Shown: positions 44,457 to 54,598 of the stretch, in pieces | Position numbering within the stretch: position 1 is the stretch's first letter | Layout of the letters: each line of letters begins with the position of its first letter | Source of the DNA: Bacteroidales bacterium | Lineage (GTDB): Bacteria > Bacteroidota > Bacteroidia > Bacteroidales > JACABE01 | Length of the DNA stretch: 64,000 nt | Assembly (NCBI GenBank): GCA_023251515.1 | Contig: JAHEYQ010000008.1 | Coordinates: 1-64,000, forward strand | Reading direction: 5' to 3' | Position numbers and translations under genes: made by a program | The notes under the pieces: generated by a model | Databases searched by the model: none | What the model was told of the DNA's origin: nothing | The model's input: only the letters and a program-made list of their open reading frames with translations

Positions 44457-45959
44457 TTAAGGAATCATAATAGTTAACTTATCAATAATTGGCTGCAAAC
44501 TGTCGCCAATCATATTTGAAAGCCAAAGCGGAGCAATACCAATAGCAGCTATAGCCATTATCAAAGTTACAGTTGATATTTTTTCATACCATTTAGCGTC
44601 TTCAAGTTGCAGAAAATGATCGTTTTTGATAGGACCAAAAAGCAATGCACCCACCACTCTTAAAATATAAACAGCTGTAATTACAATAGAAGAAACCGCA
44701 ACAATGGTAACAACTCTGTGGAAAGTATCAACGTGTTGGAAAGAACCAACAAAAATAGTCATTTCGGCAACAAAACCGCTTAAACCAGGTAAACCTAAAG
44801 AAGCTAAACCGGCAATTACATAAGCAACACCCAAAAATGGCATCACTTTCATCAAACCACCCATTTCGTTTATTAAACGTGTATGAGTTCTTCCATAAAT
44901 CATCCCGATTAATGCAAAGAAAAGTGCTGTCATCAAACCATGAGAAATCATCTGAAGTATAGCACCATCCATGGCAGTCTTATTCATCATCAGAACAGCA
45001 AATAAAACCAAACCGCAATGACTAACAGAAGAATACGCATTAATGTATTTCAAATCTTTTTGAACAATTGCACCAAAAGCACCATAAACAACGCTGATAG
45101 AAGTTAATATAATAAATATCCATGATAATTCATGAGCAGCATCAGGCAATAAGAAAATAGCAACTCTAAAAGCACCATAACCGCCTAATTTCATCAGAAC
45201 TCCGGCATGCAACATAGAAACAGCTGTAGGAGCAGAAGCATGACCATCAGGAGACCAGGTATGGAAGGGGAACAATGCACCTAAAATACCAAAACCTACA
45301 AATGTCATCGGAAAGAACATCCTTTGAGCTTCAATCGGAATATGAACTTTGGCAATTTCCAAAATATTAAAAGTTAAAGGTCCGCCATTTGGAGCCGAAT
45401 TGGTATAAATACCCAATAAACCAACCATCAACAAAGCAGAACCACCCATCAACATTAATGTAAGTTTCATGGCTGCATATTCTTTTGGTCCGCTACCCCA
45501 GATACCGATAAGCAGATACATAGGAATTACCGCAACTTCATAAAACAAGAACATGGTGAAAATATCCAACGAAATAAAAAATCCAAACACCCCTGAAGAT
45601 AATAATATCAATGAGATAAAGAATTCTTTAGGAAGAAAATCTACTTTCCATGAAGCAAAAACTCCGGCAAAAACCACAACTGAAGTAAGTGCAATCATTG
45701 CAACAGAAATTCCATCAACCCCAACAGTATAATGAATATTCAGCGCTTCGTACCAGATAATATCTTTCATAAATAACATTTCGTCCATATTGCCGGCATT
45801 TCTTTCGGCAAAATAAGCATAAATCAAATAAGCAGCCAATAACAATTGAATACCCATTCCAATAGCAGAAATAAGTCTGGTTTGCATCGGATTTTTAACC
45901 AGTATTATAGCTAATACTGTAATTACCGGTATAATAACAAATAGTGATAAAATGTCCAT
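44457..45959 (-). CDS. nuoM: Complex I subunit M (NuoM)
   Basis: The 500-residue membrane protein has the NuoM marks: FLFYEVAVIPMYLLIGIWG, FGILGALFPFHTWSPDGHA and the helix-breaking region DLKYINAYSSVSHCGLVLF. It is a proton-pumping antiporter-like subunit. It lies between nuoL (12 bp) and nuoN (33 bp), in the usual order. Confidence 0.95.
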   Translation of the reverse strand: MDILSLFVIIPVITVLAIILVKNPMQTRLISAIGMGIQLLLAAYLIYAYFAERNAGNMDEMLFMKDIIWYEALNIHYTVGVDGISVAMIALTSVVVFAGVFASWKVDFLPKEFFISLILLSSGVFGFFISLDIFTMFLFYEVAVIPMYLLIGIWGSGPKEYAAMKLTLMLMGGSALLMVGLLGIYTNSAPNGGPLTFNILEIAKVHIPIEAQRMFFPMTFVGFGILGALFPFHTWSPDGHASAPTAVSMLHAGVLMKLGGYGAFRVAIFLLPDAAHELSWIFIILTSISVVYGAFGAIVQKDLKYINAYSSVSHCGLVLFAVLMMNKTAMDGAILQMISHGLMTALFFALIGMIYGRTHTRLINEMGGLMKVMPFLGVAYVIAGLASLGLPGLSGFVAEMTIFVGSFQHVDTFHRVVTIVAVSSIVITAVYILRVVGALLFGPIKNDHFLQLEDAKWYEKISTVTLIMAIAAIGIAPLWLSNMIGDSLQPIIDKLTIMIP

Positions 45960-45971
45960 CTCTTTTTTTAT

Positions 45972-47894
45972 TTAAATTGAAAATAAATAAATGAATAGTA
46001 TTCCTAATAATATTGCACTGCTTACAAAAACAAATGCATATTGCTGTACCTGACCAGATTGTAATCCTTTGATACGGAATGATACTGCATTAGTAATCCA
46101 TGCAATTCCATCCATAGTTGCATCAACTACATGACGGTCGAACCAAGCAACGGGACGAGATATGTAATTGAAAATGATTTTTTTGGTTACAAAAAGATAA
46201 ATTTCGTCGAAATAAAATTTATTAAAAGCTCCAACATAAAGTAATTTAAATGAAGAACCAATTTTTTGAGGTATGGTAGTTTCTTTTTTATACATCACAA
46301 AAGCAATAGATATACCCAATAAACCAACAATAATAGAAGGAATAGCAACAATCCATTCGATATGAGCTTCCAATGGCAAGCCATCAGAAGTAACTAATTT
46401 ACTAAATGGGATATAACCTGCAAATATGGAAGCTACAGCCAGAAACATAAGCGGTATCGACATTGTCAATGGAGCTTCGTGTGGCGTATGATGATAATGT
46501 GTATCACGATTCCAGAAAATACGGAAGTATAAACGGAACATATAAAAAGCGGTTAAGCCGGCAACAAATAACTGAACAAAAAATATCAGTTTATTATGAT
46601 GGAAGGCAGCAGTTAAAATTTCGTCTTTACTGAAAAACGCTGAAAGAAAAGGCACACCAGCAATTGTTAAACATGCAATTAAAAAAGTGATGTGTGTAAT
46701 TGGTAAATATTTACGCAAACCACCCATATCAGTCATTACATTTGAATGAACAGCATGAATAATGGCACCTGCTCCAAGAAACAACAAAGCTTTAAACATA
46801 GCATGTGTAAATAAATGGAACATGGAAGCCATAAAGCCAAGACCTTCGTGACCACCATAACGTGAAACCCCTACACCAACCATCATATAGCCAATTTGCG
46901 ACATGGTTGAAAAAGCAAGCACACGTTTTATATCGTATTGAGTACAAGCAATTACAGCAGCAAACAATGATGAGAAAGAGCCTACATAAGCCACAACCGT
47001 TAATCCGTCAGGAGCTGAAATTGCATAAACAGGGAAAAGTCTTGCAACCAGATAAACACCAGCAACAACCATGGTAGCTGCATGAATTAATGCAGAAACC
47101 GGAGTTGGGCCTTCCATCGCATCTGGTAACCAAATATGTAAAGGAAACATAGCTGATTTACCAGCACCACCTATAAAAACAAAAATCAAAGACCATGTCA
47201 TAGTTGATAATCCCATAAAAGCGATTCCGCTTCCGGATGCAATTGCAGTTCCATGAATATCAGTTAATGAGATAAAATCAAAAGTTCCTGTGTTGAATGA
47301 TAATATTAAAATCCCGATTAAAAAACCCAAATCGGCAAAACGAGTAACAATAAAAGCTTTTTTGGAAGCTGAAACTGCTGATGGTTTTTCGTAATAAAAT
47401 CCAATTAATAAGAATGATGAAACACCCACTAATTCCCAAAAAATATACATCTGGAAAATATTGGTTGCCAATACCAACCCTAACATAGAAAAGCTGAATA
47501 ATGATAAGAAAGCATAAAAACGGGCAAACCCTTTTTCACCTTTCATATATCCAAGGCTGTATATATGAACCATTAATGAAATGGTAGTTACAACAATCAA
47601 CATCATTACAGAAATAGGATCTAAAAGTACGCCCATATCTACATGAAGCTTATCTGTAAAATTAATCCATACAGTGTTAAAAGCCAGTATTTTCTGATAA
47701 GCACCATCGATTTTTTCAGTATTGAAAAAGTATTGATATGCAGTAAAATATGATAATATAGCTGCAATCGATAATCCTGTTGTTCCTATTAAACCCGAAA
47801 TTATAGGTTTCATTTTATGACCGGTTAAACCGATAATCAGAAAAAAGAAAATCGGGATAAGCGGAATTAATATTGTATAACTAAAATCTGTCAT
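45972..47894 (-). CDS. nuoL: Complex I subunit L (NuoL)
   Basis: At 640 residues this is a full-length NuoL. It contains FWELVGVSSFLLIGFYY, GAGKSAMFPLHIWLPDAMEGPTPVSAL-type proton-channel signatures and YDIKRVLAFSTMSQIGYM, and ends with the extra C-terminal region that forms the lateral helix in known structures. It is a proton-pumping subunit of complex I. Confidence 0.95.
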   Translation of the reverse strand: MTDFSYTILIPLIPIFFFLIIGLTGHKMKPIISGLIGTTGLSIAAILSYFTAYQYFFNTEKIDGAYQKILAFNTVWINFTDKLHVDMGVLLDPISVMMLIVVTTISLMVHIYSLGYMKGEKGFARFYAFLSLFSFSMLGLVLATNIFQMYIFWELVGVSSFLLIGFYYEKPSAVSASKKAFIVTRFADLGFLIGILILSFNTGTFDFISLTDIHGTAIASGSGIAFMGLSTMTWSLIFVFIGGAGKSAMFPLHIWLPDAMEGPTPVSALIHAATMVVAGVYLVARLFPVYAISAPDGLTVVAYVGSFSSLFAAVIACTQYDIKRVLAFSTMSQIGYMMVGVGVSRYGGHEGLGFMASMFHLFTHAMFKALLFLGAGAIIHAVHSNVMTDMGGLRKYLPITHITFLIACLTIAGVPFLSAFFSKDEILTAAFHHNKLIFFVQLFVAGLTAFYMFRLYFRIFWNRDTHYHHTPHEAPLTMSIPLMFLAVASIFAGYIPFSKLVTSDGLPLEAHIEWIVAIPSIIVGLLGISIAFVMYKKETTIPQKIGSSFKLLYVGAFNKFYFDEIYLFVTKKIIFNYISRPVAWFDRHVVDATMDGIAWITNAVSFRIKGLQSGQVQQYAFVFVSSAILLGILFIYLFSI

Positions 47895-47912
47895 AATATG
47901 TATGTTTTATTT

Positions 47913-48230
47913 TTAGTATTTCATTTTGTCTGTTTCTTCCACATCAATAGATTGGAAGTTTCGGTAAATATTAATAATAATTGCTATTGCAACAGCAGCT
48001 TCGGCGGCAGCTACAGCAATTACAAACAGAGCAAAGAAATGCCCTTCTAATTGTCCGGGATACAAATATCTGTTGAAAGCGATAAAAATAATATTTACTG
48101 CATTCAACATCAGCTCTACAGACATCAATATTGTAATTAAATTTTTACGGGTAATAAAACCGTAAACACCAGCAAAAAACATTAAAGTTGCTGTTACTAA
48201 AAAATATTCAATTGGTATTACTGTATGCAT
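47913..48230 (-). CDS. nuoK: Complex I subunit K (NuoK)
   Basis: The 105-residue protein has three membrane helices. The conserved intramembrane glutamates occur in SVELMLNAVN and AAAEAAVAIAI. NuoK links the peripheral arm to the pumping subunits. It sits between nuoJ (2 bp) and nuoL (18 bp). Confidence 0.94.
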   Translation of the reverse strand: MHTVIPIEYFLVTATLMFFAGVYGFITRKNLITILMSVELMLNAVNIIFIAFNRYLYPGQLEGHFFALFVIAVAAAEAAVAIAIIINIYRNFQSIDVEETDKMKY

Positions 48231-48232
48231 AA

Positions 48233-48757
48233 CTATTTTGTTTTTACTTTTTTAGCTACTACAATTGCAGCAATCATTGCAGCAAGTAATAAAATACTGA
48301 TTAATTCAAAAGGTAGTGCATAGCCTTGTTCGCCCCAGCTTATCAGGCTATTTCCTATTAAGTTCATATTTACATCTTTTGCAGGTTCAATGCCTGGTAT
48401 AAATGTATAACTTAATAAAGTGTTGATAACCAAAACGGCACCTAAAATAGATGCAATAGCTCCATACACTTTTTTCAATAAGGCAGGTGATTCAAATTTT
48501 TCGTCGATATGGCTGGTAAGCAATACCGAAAAGATGATAAGTACCACAATACCACCTGCATATAAAGTTAACTGAACTGCTGCCAGAAACTGATAATTCA
48601 ACATAAAGTATAAACCCGAAGTTGAAATTAAAACCAATAGCAAATAAACAGCTGCTCTTAAAATTCTGCGGCTAGTAACTGTTAATATTGAGAATATCAC
48701 AATCATAGCTGAGAATAAAATAAACATTATCTGATTTCCTGATAAAATATAGTCCAT
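48233..48757 (-). CDS. nuoJ: Complex I subunit J (NuoJ)
   Basis: The 174-residue membrane protein has five predicted helices and the conserved helix region YAGGIVVLIIFSVLL, in which a pi-bulge forms in known complexes. It is 2 bp from nuoK. Confidence 0.93.
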   Translation of the reverse strand: MDYILSGNQIMFILFSAMIVIFSILTVTSRRILRAAVYLLLVLISTSGLYFMLNYQFLAAVQLTLYAGGIVVLIIFSVLLTSHIDEKFESPALLKKVYGAIASILGAVLVINTLLSYTFIPGIEPAKDVNMNLIGNSLISWGEQGYALPFELISILLLAAMIAAIVVAKKVKTK

Positions 48758-48782
48758 TTTTTATTATTTAAATGATTATGAA

Positions 48783-49271
48783 TTACTCTTTAACTTTTTC
48801 TTTTAATGAAGACCCTGGTTTATTCAGTGTCTTTATCAATTTTTCTTTGTTATATACTGCATGCTCAAACCCTTGTGAAAAGACAATGGCATCCTGTGGG
48901 CAAACTTTTATACAAATACCGCAAAATGTACACATCGACAATTTATAAATATAAGTATCAAGTTCTTTTTTCTTTTTGCCATCTTCTTTTTCCACCTGAC
49001 GGCTAATTACTTCTATACTGCCATTAGGACAATTGATTTCGCAAATGCTGCATGCTGTACATTTATGCTGATTATTTTCGTCGTGAGGCATACTTACTTC
49101 GCCTTTAAATCTGTCGAACATCTTTAAAGTCTTACGGTTTTCGGGATATTGCTGTGTCGTAATCTCTTTTGGATGAACAAAGTAATAACCTGTAACTTTC
49201 ATACCGGTTAATAAGGTTTTGATGCCTCCGAACAATTCTTTTAAGTATTCTATAATTGCATTCATTCTCAA
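48783..49271 (-). CDS. nuoI: Complex I subunit I (NuoI)
   Basis: The 162-residue protein has two 4Fe-4S motifs, CTACSICEINCP and CTFCGICIKVCP. In complex I these form clusters N6a and N6b, which pass electrons to NuoB. An N-terminal amphipathic helix probably ties it to the membrane arm. It lies between nuoH and nuoJ. Confidence 0.95.
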   Translation of the reverse strand: MRMNAIIEYLKELFGGIKTLLTGMKVTGYYFVHPKEITTQQYPENRKTLKMFDRFKGEVSMPHDENNQHKCTACSICEINCPNGSIEVISRQVEKEDGKKKKELDTYIYKLSMCTFCGICIKVCPQDAIVFSQGFEHAVYNKEKLIKTLNKPGSSLKEKVKE

Positions 49272-49292
49272 TAAATTCTATTTAATTGTTAT

Positions 49293-50408
49293 TTAGAAAT
49301 GCCATCCCATCAACACTATAAGTGCCATAAGGATAATATTGAACAAGTTAATTGGTAATAAATATTTCCATTCGAGTTTCAACAACTGGTCGATTCTTAA
49401 ACGTGGGAAAGTCCATTTAAACCACATCATTAAAAATATAACCAACAAAGTTTTACCCATATACCAGAAGAAAGGAGGAATGAAATCCACCCCAGTATTA
49501 AACTTTAGAGACCAATTTCCTAATAAGTCAGTTAACAATGGGCCTAAATGTAAAGGCATCCAACCGCCTAAGAAAACAGTAGCAGCTATAGAAGCAACAA
49601 TAAACATATTCATATATTCGGCAAGGAAAAAGAAAGCAAACTTAATACCTGAATATTCGGTATGGAAACCTGCAGTTAATTCAGATTCAGCTTCTGCCAA
49701 ATCAAAAGGACCTCTGTTGGTTTCGGCTGTACCGGCTATGATAAATATTAAAAAGGCAATAATTGCAGGAATATGCCCTGTAAAAATAAACCAGCCGTTG
49801 CGTTGAGCTTCTACAATTTCTGAAAGTTGCATAGTTCCTGCCAATATTACGATAGTTACCAGCGACATTCCGACTGATAATTCGTAACTAACGATTTGAG
49901 CACCACTACGCATAGCTCCGATAAGTGAATACTTATTATTACTCGACCATCCGGCTAATAAAATTCCGATTACGCCTAATGATGAAACAGCCATAACATA
50001 AAATACACCTATGTTAAAGTCTATTGCATGTAAGCCCAATCCGAAAGGTATAGCTGCAATTGCCATAAAAGAAGCAATTATTACAATAAAAGGAGCCAGA
50101 TTAAATAAAAACTGATCAGCTTTTCTGATATGAATAATCTCTTTCATCAGCAGCTTAATGAAGTCTGCAAATGTTTGAAAAATTCCATAAGGACCAACCC
50201 TGTTGGGTCCTACACGATTTTGTATAAATGCGCAAACTTTACGTTCGGCATAAACCAAAAACAATCCAACCAAAGCATAAAACAACAAGAAAGCTACTCC
50301 AATAAGGGTCATTTCGATTATTAATGCCCAAAACGGTGGTAAATTGTCGTATAATAACTTATCTATTGATTGGTTAAACGAAGTGAAATCGTAAATATTA
50401 AATGCCAT
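49293..50408 (-). CDS. nuoH: Complex I subunit H (NuoH)
   Basis: The 371-residue membrane protein has the NuoH signatures [30 protein letters not shown] and [19 protein letters not shown]. It forms the quinone entry site together with NuoB and NuoD. Confidence 0.95.
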   Translation of the reverse strand: MAFNIYDFTSFNQSIDKLLYDNLPPFWALIIEMTLIGVAFLLFYALVGLFLVYAERKVCAFIQNRVGPNRVGPYGIFQTFADFIKLLMKEIIHIRKADQFLFNLAPFIVIIASFMAIAAIPFGLGLHAIDFNIGVFYVMAVSSLGVIGILLAGWSSNNKYSLIGAMRSGAQIVSYELSVGMSLVTIVILAGTMQLSEIVEAQRNGWFIFTGHIPAIIAFLIFIIAGTAETNRGPFDLAEAESELTAGFHTEYSGIKFAFFFLAEYMNMFIVASIAATVFLGGWMPLHLGPLLTDLLGNWSLKFNTGVDFIPPFFWYMGKTLLVIFLMMWFKWTFPRLRIDQLLKLEWKYLLPINLFNIILMALIVLMGWHF

Positions 50409-50450
50409 TTTCTCTTTTTTTGTTAATGATACAATTAAAAGTAAGACAAA

Positions 50451-51575
50451 CTATCTGTCAATATCCGGAATTACTAAATCTAATGAACCTCCTATTGCCA
50501 CAAGGTCAGCTATTTTAAAACCGGCAGCTATTTTGTTGATTGCCGATAAATTGCTGAAGTTTGGTGAGCGGAATTTGATACGGTAAGGATATTTTTCGCC
50601 GGTGCTTAAAACATAAACTCCAAACTCACCTCGGGCAGCTTCTACTCTTTGGTAGTATTCGCCTTCTGGCAATTTTATGATGGGTTTCATTTTTACGGCG
50701 TAATCTCCTTCAGGAATATTATCTATCAATTGCTCGATAATTTTCATTGATTCCCACATTTCTTCAACCCTTGCTTTGTAGCGGTGGAATGAATCTCCTT
50801 TAGTATATAAAACTTCTCTGAATTCAACTTTATCATACGCACTGTAAGGATGATGTTTTCTTACATCGCATGCAAAACCAGAACCTCTTCCTGAAGGACC
50901 TGTAACACCATAACTTATGGCATCTTCGAGTGAAAGTATTCCAATATCATTGGTTCTTTCCTTCATAATAACATTGCCTGTCAACAGTTCATCATATTCA
51001 GGTAATTTCTTTCTGAAATAAACGATAAAGTCTTTAACTCTTTTTATAAAATTAGGATGGATATCGTTCATAAAACCACCCGGAACATTAAAACTTTGCA
51101 ATAAGCGGGCTCCGGTAGTTTCTTCAAAAATATCCAGAATATGTTCTCTGTCGCGTAATCCATAAAAATAGGTAGTTAAAGCACCCAAATCCATACCAAA
51201 TGCACACCACCATAACTGATGTGATGCCAAACGTGTTAATTCATCAAGAATGGTACGTATATACTTTACTCTTTCAGGCACTTCTATCTGCAATGCATCT
51301 TCAACCAATAGACAAACTGCTTCGTTGTTGATATGAGCAGACAAATAATCCATACGATCAGTAAGATGTATAATTTGCTGATAAGTAAGTCTTTCACACA
51401 TTTTTTCGATACCACGATGGATATATCCGCAATGTGGTTCTATTCTTTCGACAGTTTCTCCTTTTAAAGAAATTTTCAATCGCAAAACACCGTGTGTTGA
51501 CGGATGCTGAGGACCCATATTTACAATGTATTCCTCTTCTTGTTTTCCTTTGCTGTTTGTAATGAATTCTTCCAT
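50451..51575 (-). CDS. nuoD: Complex I subunit D (NuoD)
   Basis: The 374-residue protein opens with VNMGPQHPSTHGVLRL, the start of the 49-kDa subunit, contains GYIHRGIEKMCE and ends SLDLVIPDIDR as in other NuoD. It is the quinone-binding homologue of NiFe-hydrogenase large subunits. Here it is separate from NuoC (3 bp gap); in many Bacteroidales the two are fused. Confidence 0.95.
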   Translation of the reverse strand: MEEFITNSKGKQEEEYIVNMGPQHPSTHGVLRLKISLKGETVERIEPHCGYIHRGIEKMCERLTYQQIIHLTDRMDYLSAHINNEAVCLLVEDALQIEVPERVKYIRTILDELTRLASHQLWWCAFGMDLGALTTYFYGLRDREHILDIFEETTGARLLQSFNVPGGFMNDIHPNFIKRVKDFIVYFRKKLPEYDELLTGNVIMKERTNDIGILSLEDAISYGVTGPSGRGSGFACDVRKHHPYSAYDKVEFREVLYTKGDSFHRYKARVEEMWESMKIIEQLIDNIPEGDYAVKMKPIIKLPEGEYYQRVEAARGEFGVYVLSTGEKYPYRIKFRSPNFSNLSAINKIAAGFKIADLVAIGGSLDLVIPDIDR

Positions 51576-51578
51576 AAA

Positions 51579-52037
51579 CTATCTTGTAACTATGTTATTA
51601 TCAGTATAATCTTTACGCAACGGATATCCTACCCAATCTTCTTCATCTAAAAAGATGCGTCTCATATCGGGATGATTGGTGAATGTAATTCCAACCAAAT
51701 CGTAAACTTCACGTTCGTGAAAATCAGCAGTTGCCCATATATCGGTAACTGTTGGGAGTAAAGCATTTTCGCGATTGGCTGTTTTTGCTTTCAAAACGAT
51801 GGCATGTGCATGTTTGGTTGATTCCAGATGATATACAACTTCGCAAGCATCTGCCAGATCGTTGCCTGTTAAACAAAAAAGATAATCAAAACTAAGTTCT
51901 GATGTGTTTTTGAGTAGAAGGGCAGTATTGTGTAATTTTTCGGGAGTAACGCTCAATGTAAGATATTGAGGTCCTTCTGAAATATTGAGAGATGGATCTA
52001 ATGATAGAATCTTCTCTTTTAATTGTTCGTTATTCAT
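51579..52037 (-). CDS. nuoC: Complex I subunit C (NuoC)
   Basis: The 152-residue protein has the 30-kDa subunit signature WATADFHEREVYDLVGITF followed by HPDMRRIFL. It supports NuoD in the hydrophilic arm. A 126-bp gap without an ORF separates it from nuoB. Confidence 0.93.
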   Translation of the reverse strand: MNNEQLKEKILSLDPSLNISEGPQYLTLSVTPEKLHNTALLLKNTSELSFDYLFCLTGNDLADACEVVYHLESTKHAHAIVLKAKTANRENALLPTVTDIWATADFHEREVYDLVGITFTNHPDMRRIFLDEEDWVGYPLRKDYTDNNIVTR

Positions 52038-52163
52038 CTGTTTATTTATTATTAATTAATCTGTACAGATGGAACTCGCCAAAACTACATTTGCTGAATA
52101 CTTATTATTTGAATAAAGTAGCATGGCTCGTTTCATTTTACTTATTTATAAAAGAATTGAAAA

Positions 52164-52733
52164 CTATTTATTATCTGTTTCAGCAAAAGTGTCCGGTTGT
52201 TTGCGCGGATTTCTGATGGTTTCTGTTTGTATTTTGCGTTGCAATTGCATTACTCCATACAAAAGAGCTTCAGGACGTGGCGGGCAACCAGGAATGTAAA
52301 CATCTACAGGAATTACATTTTCTACACCTTTTATTACATGATATGAATTGTAATAAAACGGACCTCCTGATATTGCACATGCACCCATTGCAATTACATA
52401 TTTTGGCTCGGGCATTTGATCGTACAAACGTTTTAGAACGGGTGCCATTTTGTTTACAATGGTACCGGCTACAACTATAACATCTGCCTGTCGTGGACTG
52501 GCACGGTAAACCTCGATACCAAAGCGTGCAAAATCGTGGCGGGAAGCTCCGGCTGCCATCATTTCGATACCGCAACATGCTGTTGCAAAGGTAAGTGGCC
52601 ATACCGAATTGGAGCGTCCCCAGTTGATGATAGCATCTACTGTTGTGAAAAATAAATTTCCTCCGGTTTGTTTGAAGAGTTCCAACGTTTCGTTATCGTT
52701 GAAATCTTCGTACTTCATTGATTTTATTCCCAT
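52164..52733 (-). CDS. nuoB: Complex I subunit B (NuoB)
   Basis: I start the protein at ATG 52733 ([13 protein letters not shown]), which aligns with the start region of other Bacteroidota NuoB. It overlaps the end of nuoA by 10 bp. The frame stays open upstream to 52844, but that is nuoA's shadow. ATG 52718 is the other option. The 189-residue product has the cluster N2 cysteines in [17 protein letters not shown] and [12 protein letters not shown]. It is the last iron-sulfur protein before quinone. Confidence 0.93.
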   Translation of the reverse strand: MGIKSMKYEDFNDNETLELFKQTGGNLFFTTVDAIINWGRSNSVWPLTFATACCGIEMMAAGASRHDFARFGIEVYRASPRQADVIVVAGTIVNKMAPVLKRLYDQMPEPKYVIAMGACAISGGPFYYNSYHVIKGVENVIPVDVYIPGCPPRPEALLYGVMQLQRKIQTETIRNPRKQPDTFAETDNK

Positions 52734-53074
52734 ATTAAAGCATGTTTTTTCCAGGCATATAATAATCCCAGACCAAGAATTAAAAAGAATATGATTATTT
52801 CGATAAATGCAGCAATCCCCATCGATTTCATAATGGTAGCCCATGGAAACAAAAATACAGTTTCTACATCAAAAATCAGAAACAAAATGGCAAACAAATA
52901 ATAACCTACGTTAAATTGTAACCAGGTTTTTCCTTCGGTTGGAATTCCGCATTCGTAAGGTTCTGATTTTTGTGGGTTTGTTGATTTGGGTGGTACCAGA
53001 CTCGAAAATATCAAAGCCCCTCCAACCAGCACTACTGCAACAATAAAGAATAGAATTAAACTTTCACTGTTCAT
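52724..53074 (-). CDS. nuoA: Complex I subunit A (NuoA)
   Basis: The 116-residue protein has three membrane helices and the typical loop [21 protein letters not shown]. It is the first gene of the operon; a promoter-like sequence lies upstream at 53107-53137. Confidence 0.94.
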   Translation of the reverse strand: MNSESLILFFIVAVVLVGGALIFSSLVPPKSTNPQKSEPYECGIPTEGKTWLQFNVGYYLFAILFLIFDVETVFLFPWATIMKSMGIAAFIEIIIFFLILGLGLLYAWKKHALIWE

Positions 53075-53106
53075 ACAACTTGATATAAAATGAAAAAATT
53101 AACGTG

Positions 53107-53137
53107 CAATATTATAAAAAAAAATCTTCTTAATCAA
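53107..53137 (-). promoter_or_regulatory. Probable nuo operon promoter
   Basis: On the minus strand, TTG (53135-53137) and TAATATTG (53107-53114) are 20 bp apart. The -7 box has one mismatch to TAnnTTTG. It lies 32 bp before nuoA. Confidence 0.5.
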
Positions 53138-53474
53138 GTTTTTCTGAATTTATCATAATAATGTTGATAATTGTCAATGCTATTTTAGCCCTTTTTTTCT
53201 TAATTAAAAATGGTATTAGTAATATGTGAAAAAAAATAATCTTAATCTTACAATCTGTGATATGATTTTATAGGTCAATTTATTTTAAAAGAGGAAAGTT
53301 ATTTTTTACATTAAATATAGATTTTTTTGTTTAAAACGAGTATTCTGATTATTTATCAGAAAAACAATAAAAAATATTTGCTGTATAAAATTATAGTATT
53401 AATTTTACTTTTTCATATTTTGAAAAATTTCTCTTTAAAAATCATTTATTCATAATAATATAAAGTAAAATATT
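53138..53474. other. AT-rich intergenic region between nuo and the DHOD-like gene
   Basis: This stretch between two divergent genes is extremely AT-rich. I see no ORF, RNA gene or repeat. It must hold the promoter of the 53475 gene, but no full TAnnTTTG match stands out. Confidence 0.5.
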
Positions 53475-54509
53475 ATGGCAAATTTAAGCACAAGTTACAT
53501 GGGATTACAATTAAAAAATCCCATTATAGTTAGTAGTTCAGGCCTCTCTAATTCAATTGAAAATCTAAAAAAAATGGAAGCTGCCAATGCCGGAGCTATT
53601 GTGTTGAAATCTATTTTTGAAGAACAAATAATGATGGAGGCTGATAAATTTATTGATAGCACAGATCCTTCGTTAAGTGCAATGAAAAAAGGGTTTAATG
53701 ATATCCTTACCAACAGAAGCTACGATTATGTTGAAGCTATGGATTATATGAGCAATTTTGCCAAAGAGCATAGCCTGAAAGAATATCTGAATTTTATTAG
53801 TTTGGCAAAAAAATCAGTGAATATTCCAATAATTGCAAGTATTAATTGTGTTTCGGCTTACGATTGGAGTTTCTTTGCCAAAAGAATTCAGGAAGCAGGT
53901 GCTGATGCTTTAGAGCTTAATTTATACATACTCCCATCAGATATTAATAAAACTGCTGCTAATTACGATGAAATGTACAAAAAAATTATCAGCGATGTGA
54001 AAAAATATGTAAGTATTCCTATTTCATTAAAGTTGAGTTATTATTCATCAAGTCTGGTAAATACTTTTGTTGATTTATCAAAATCGGGTATTTCTGGAAT
54101 GGTTCTATTCAACAAACCATATAATCCTGATATAAATATAGATAAGATAGAAATTTCATCGGGAAGAATTTACAGTTCGGCGGATGAATATCTCCGTACG
54201 TTAAGATGGACTGCTATATTATCGGGCAGAGTTGGATGCGATATGGCCGCTTCAACAGGAGTACATAATTATGAAACCGTTGTTAAGTTAATACTAGCTG
54301 GTTCAAATGCAGTGCAGGTAGCTTCTTTGCTTTACGAAAAAGGAATAGAAGAAATTAATACATTGGTAAATGGTTTAAATAAATGGATGGATGAACATAA
54401 TTTTAAATATATTGATGAATTCCGAGGGAAATTATCTCAGATAAATATCGAAAATCCTGCGGTTTTAGAACGTGTTCAGTTTATGAAATCTTATGCACAA
54501 ATCGTTTAA
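53475..54509 (+). CDS. Dihydroorotate dehydrogenase-like protein
   Basis: The 344-residue protein has the TIM-barrel of class 1 DHODs: GLQLKNPIIVSSSGLS at the start, an IIASINCVSAYDW strand and GCDMAASTGVHNYETVVKLILAGSNAVQVAS for FMN phosphate. In true PyrD the segment NLSCPN carries the orotate-binding Asn and leads to the catalytic loop. Here it reads ELNLYILPSDIN, so the substrate pocket differs. This group is common in Bacteroidota beside a genuine PyrD. The substrate is unknown. The gene is monocistronic with a strong terminator. Confidence 0.82.
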   Translation: MANLSTSYMGLQLKNPIIVSSSGLSNSIENLKKMEAANAGAIVLKSIFEEQIMMEADKFIDSTDPSLSAMKKGFNDILTNRSYDYVEAMDYMSNFAKEHSLKEYLNFISLAKKSVNIPIIASINCVSAYDWSFFAKRIQEAGADALELNLYILPSDINKTAANYDEMYKKIISDVKKYVSIPISLKLSYYSSSLVNTFVDLSKSGISGMVLFNKPYNPDINIDKIEISSGRIYSSADEYLRTLRWTAILSGRVGCDMAASTGVHNYETVVKLILAGSNAVQVASLLYEKGIEEINTLVNGLNKWMDEHNFKYIDEFRGKLSQINIENPAVLERVQFMKSYAQIV

Positions 54510-54516
54510 GTTATTA

Positions 54517-54555
54517 GAGATAGGATGATTCCAAATCATCCTATCTCTTTTTAAA
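54517..54555 (+). terminator. Bidirectional terminator after the DHOD-like gene
   Basis: Perfect 15-bp arms (54517-54531 and 54535-54549, AGAGATAGGATGATT on the left) enclose a CCA loop, followed by T residues. The convergent acyltransferase gene ends 50 bp further on. Confidence 0.93.
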
Positions 54556-54598
54556 TATATTTAGTAAGCGTGTGAATTTACATCACTCGCTTATTTTT

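Noticed and set aside
49339..49806. 155-residue plus-strand ORF opposite nuoH
   Set aside because: It is antisense to a clear NuoH coding sequence and has no recognisable features.
52734..52844. Upstream extension of nuoB
   Set aside because: It lies inside nuoA in another frame and has no similarity to NuoB N-termini.
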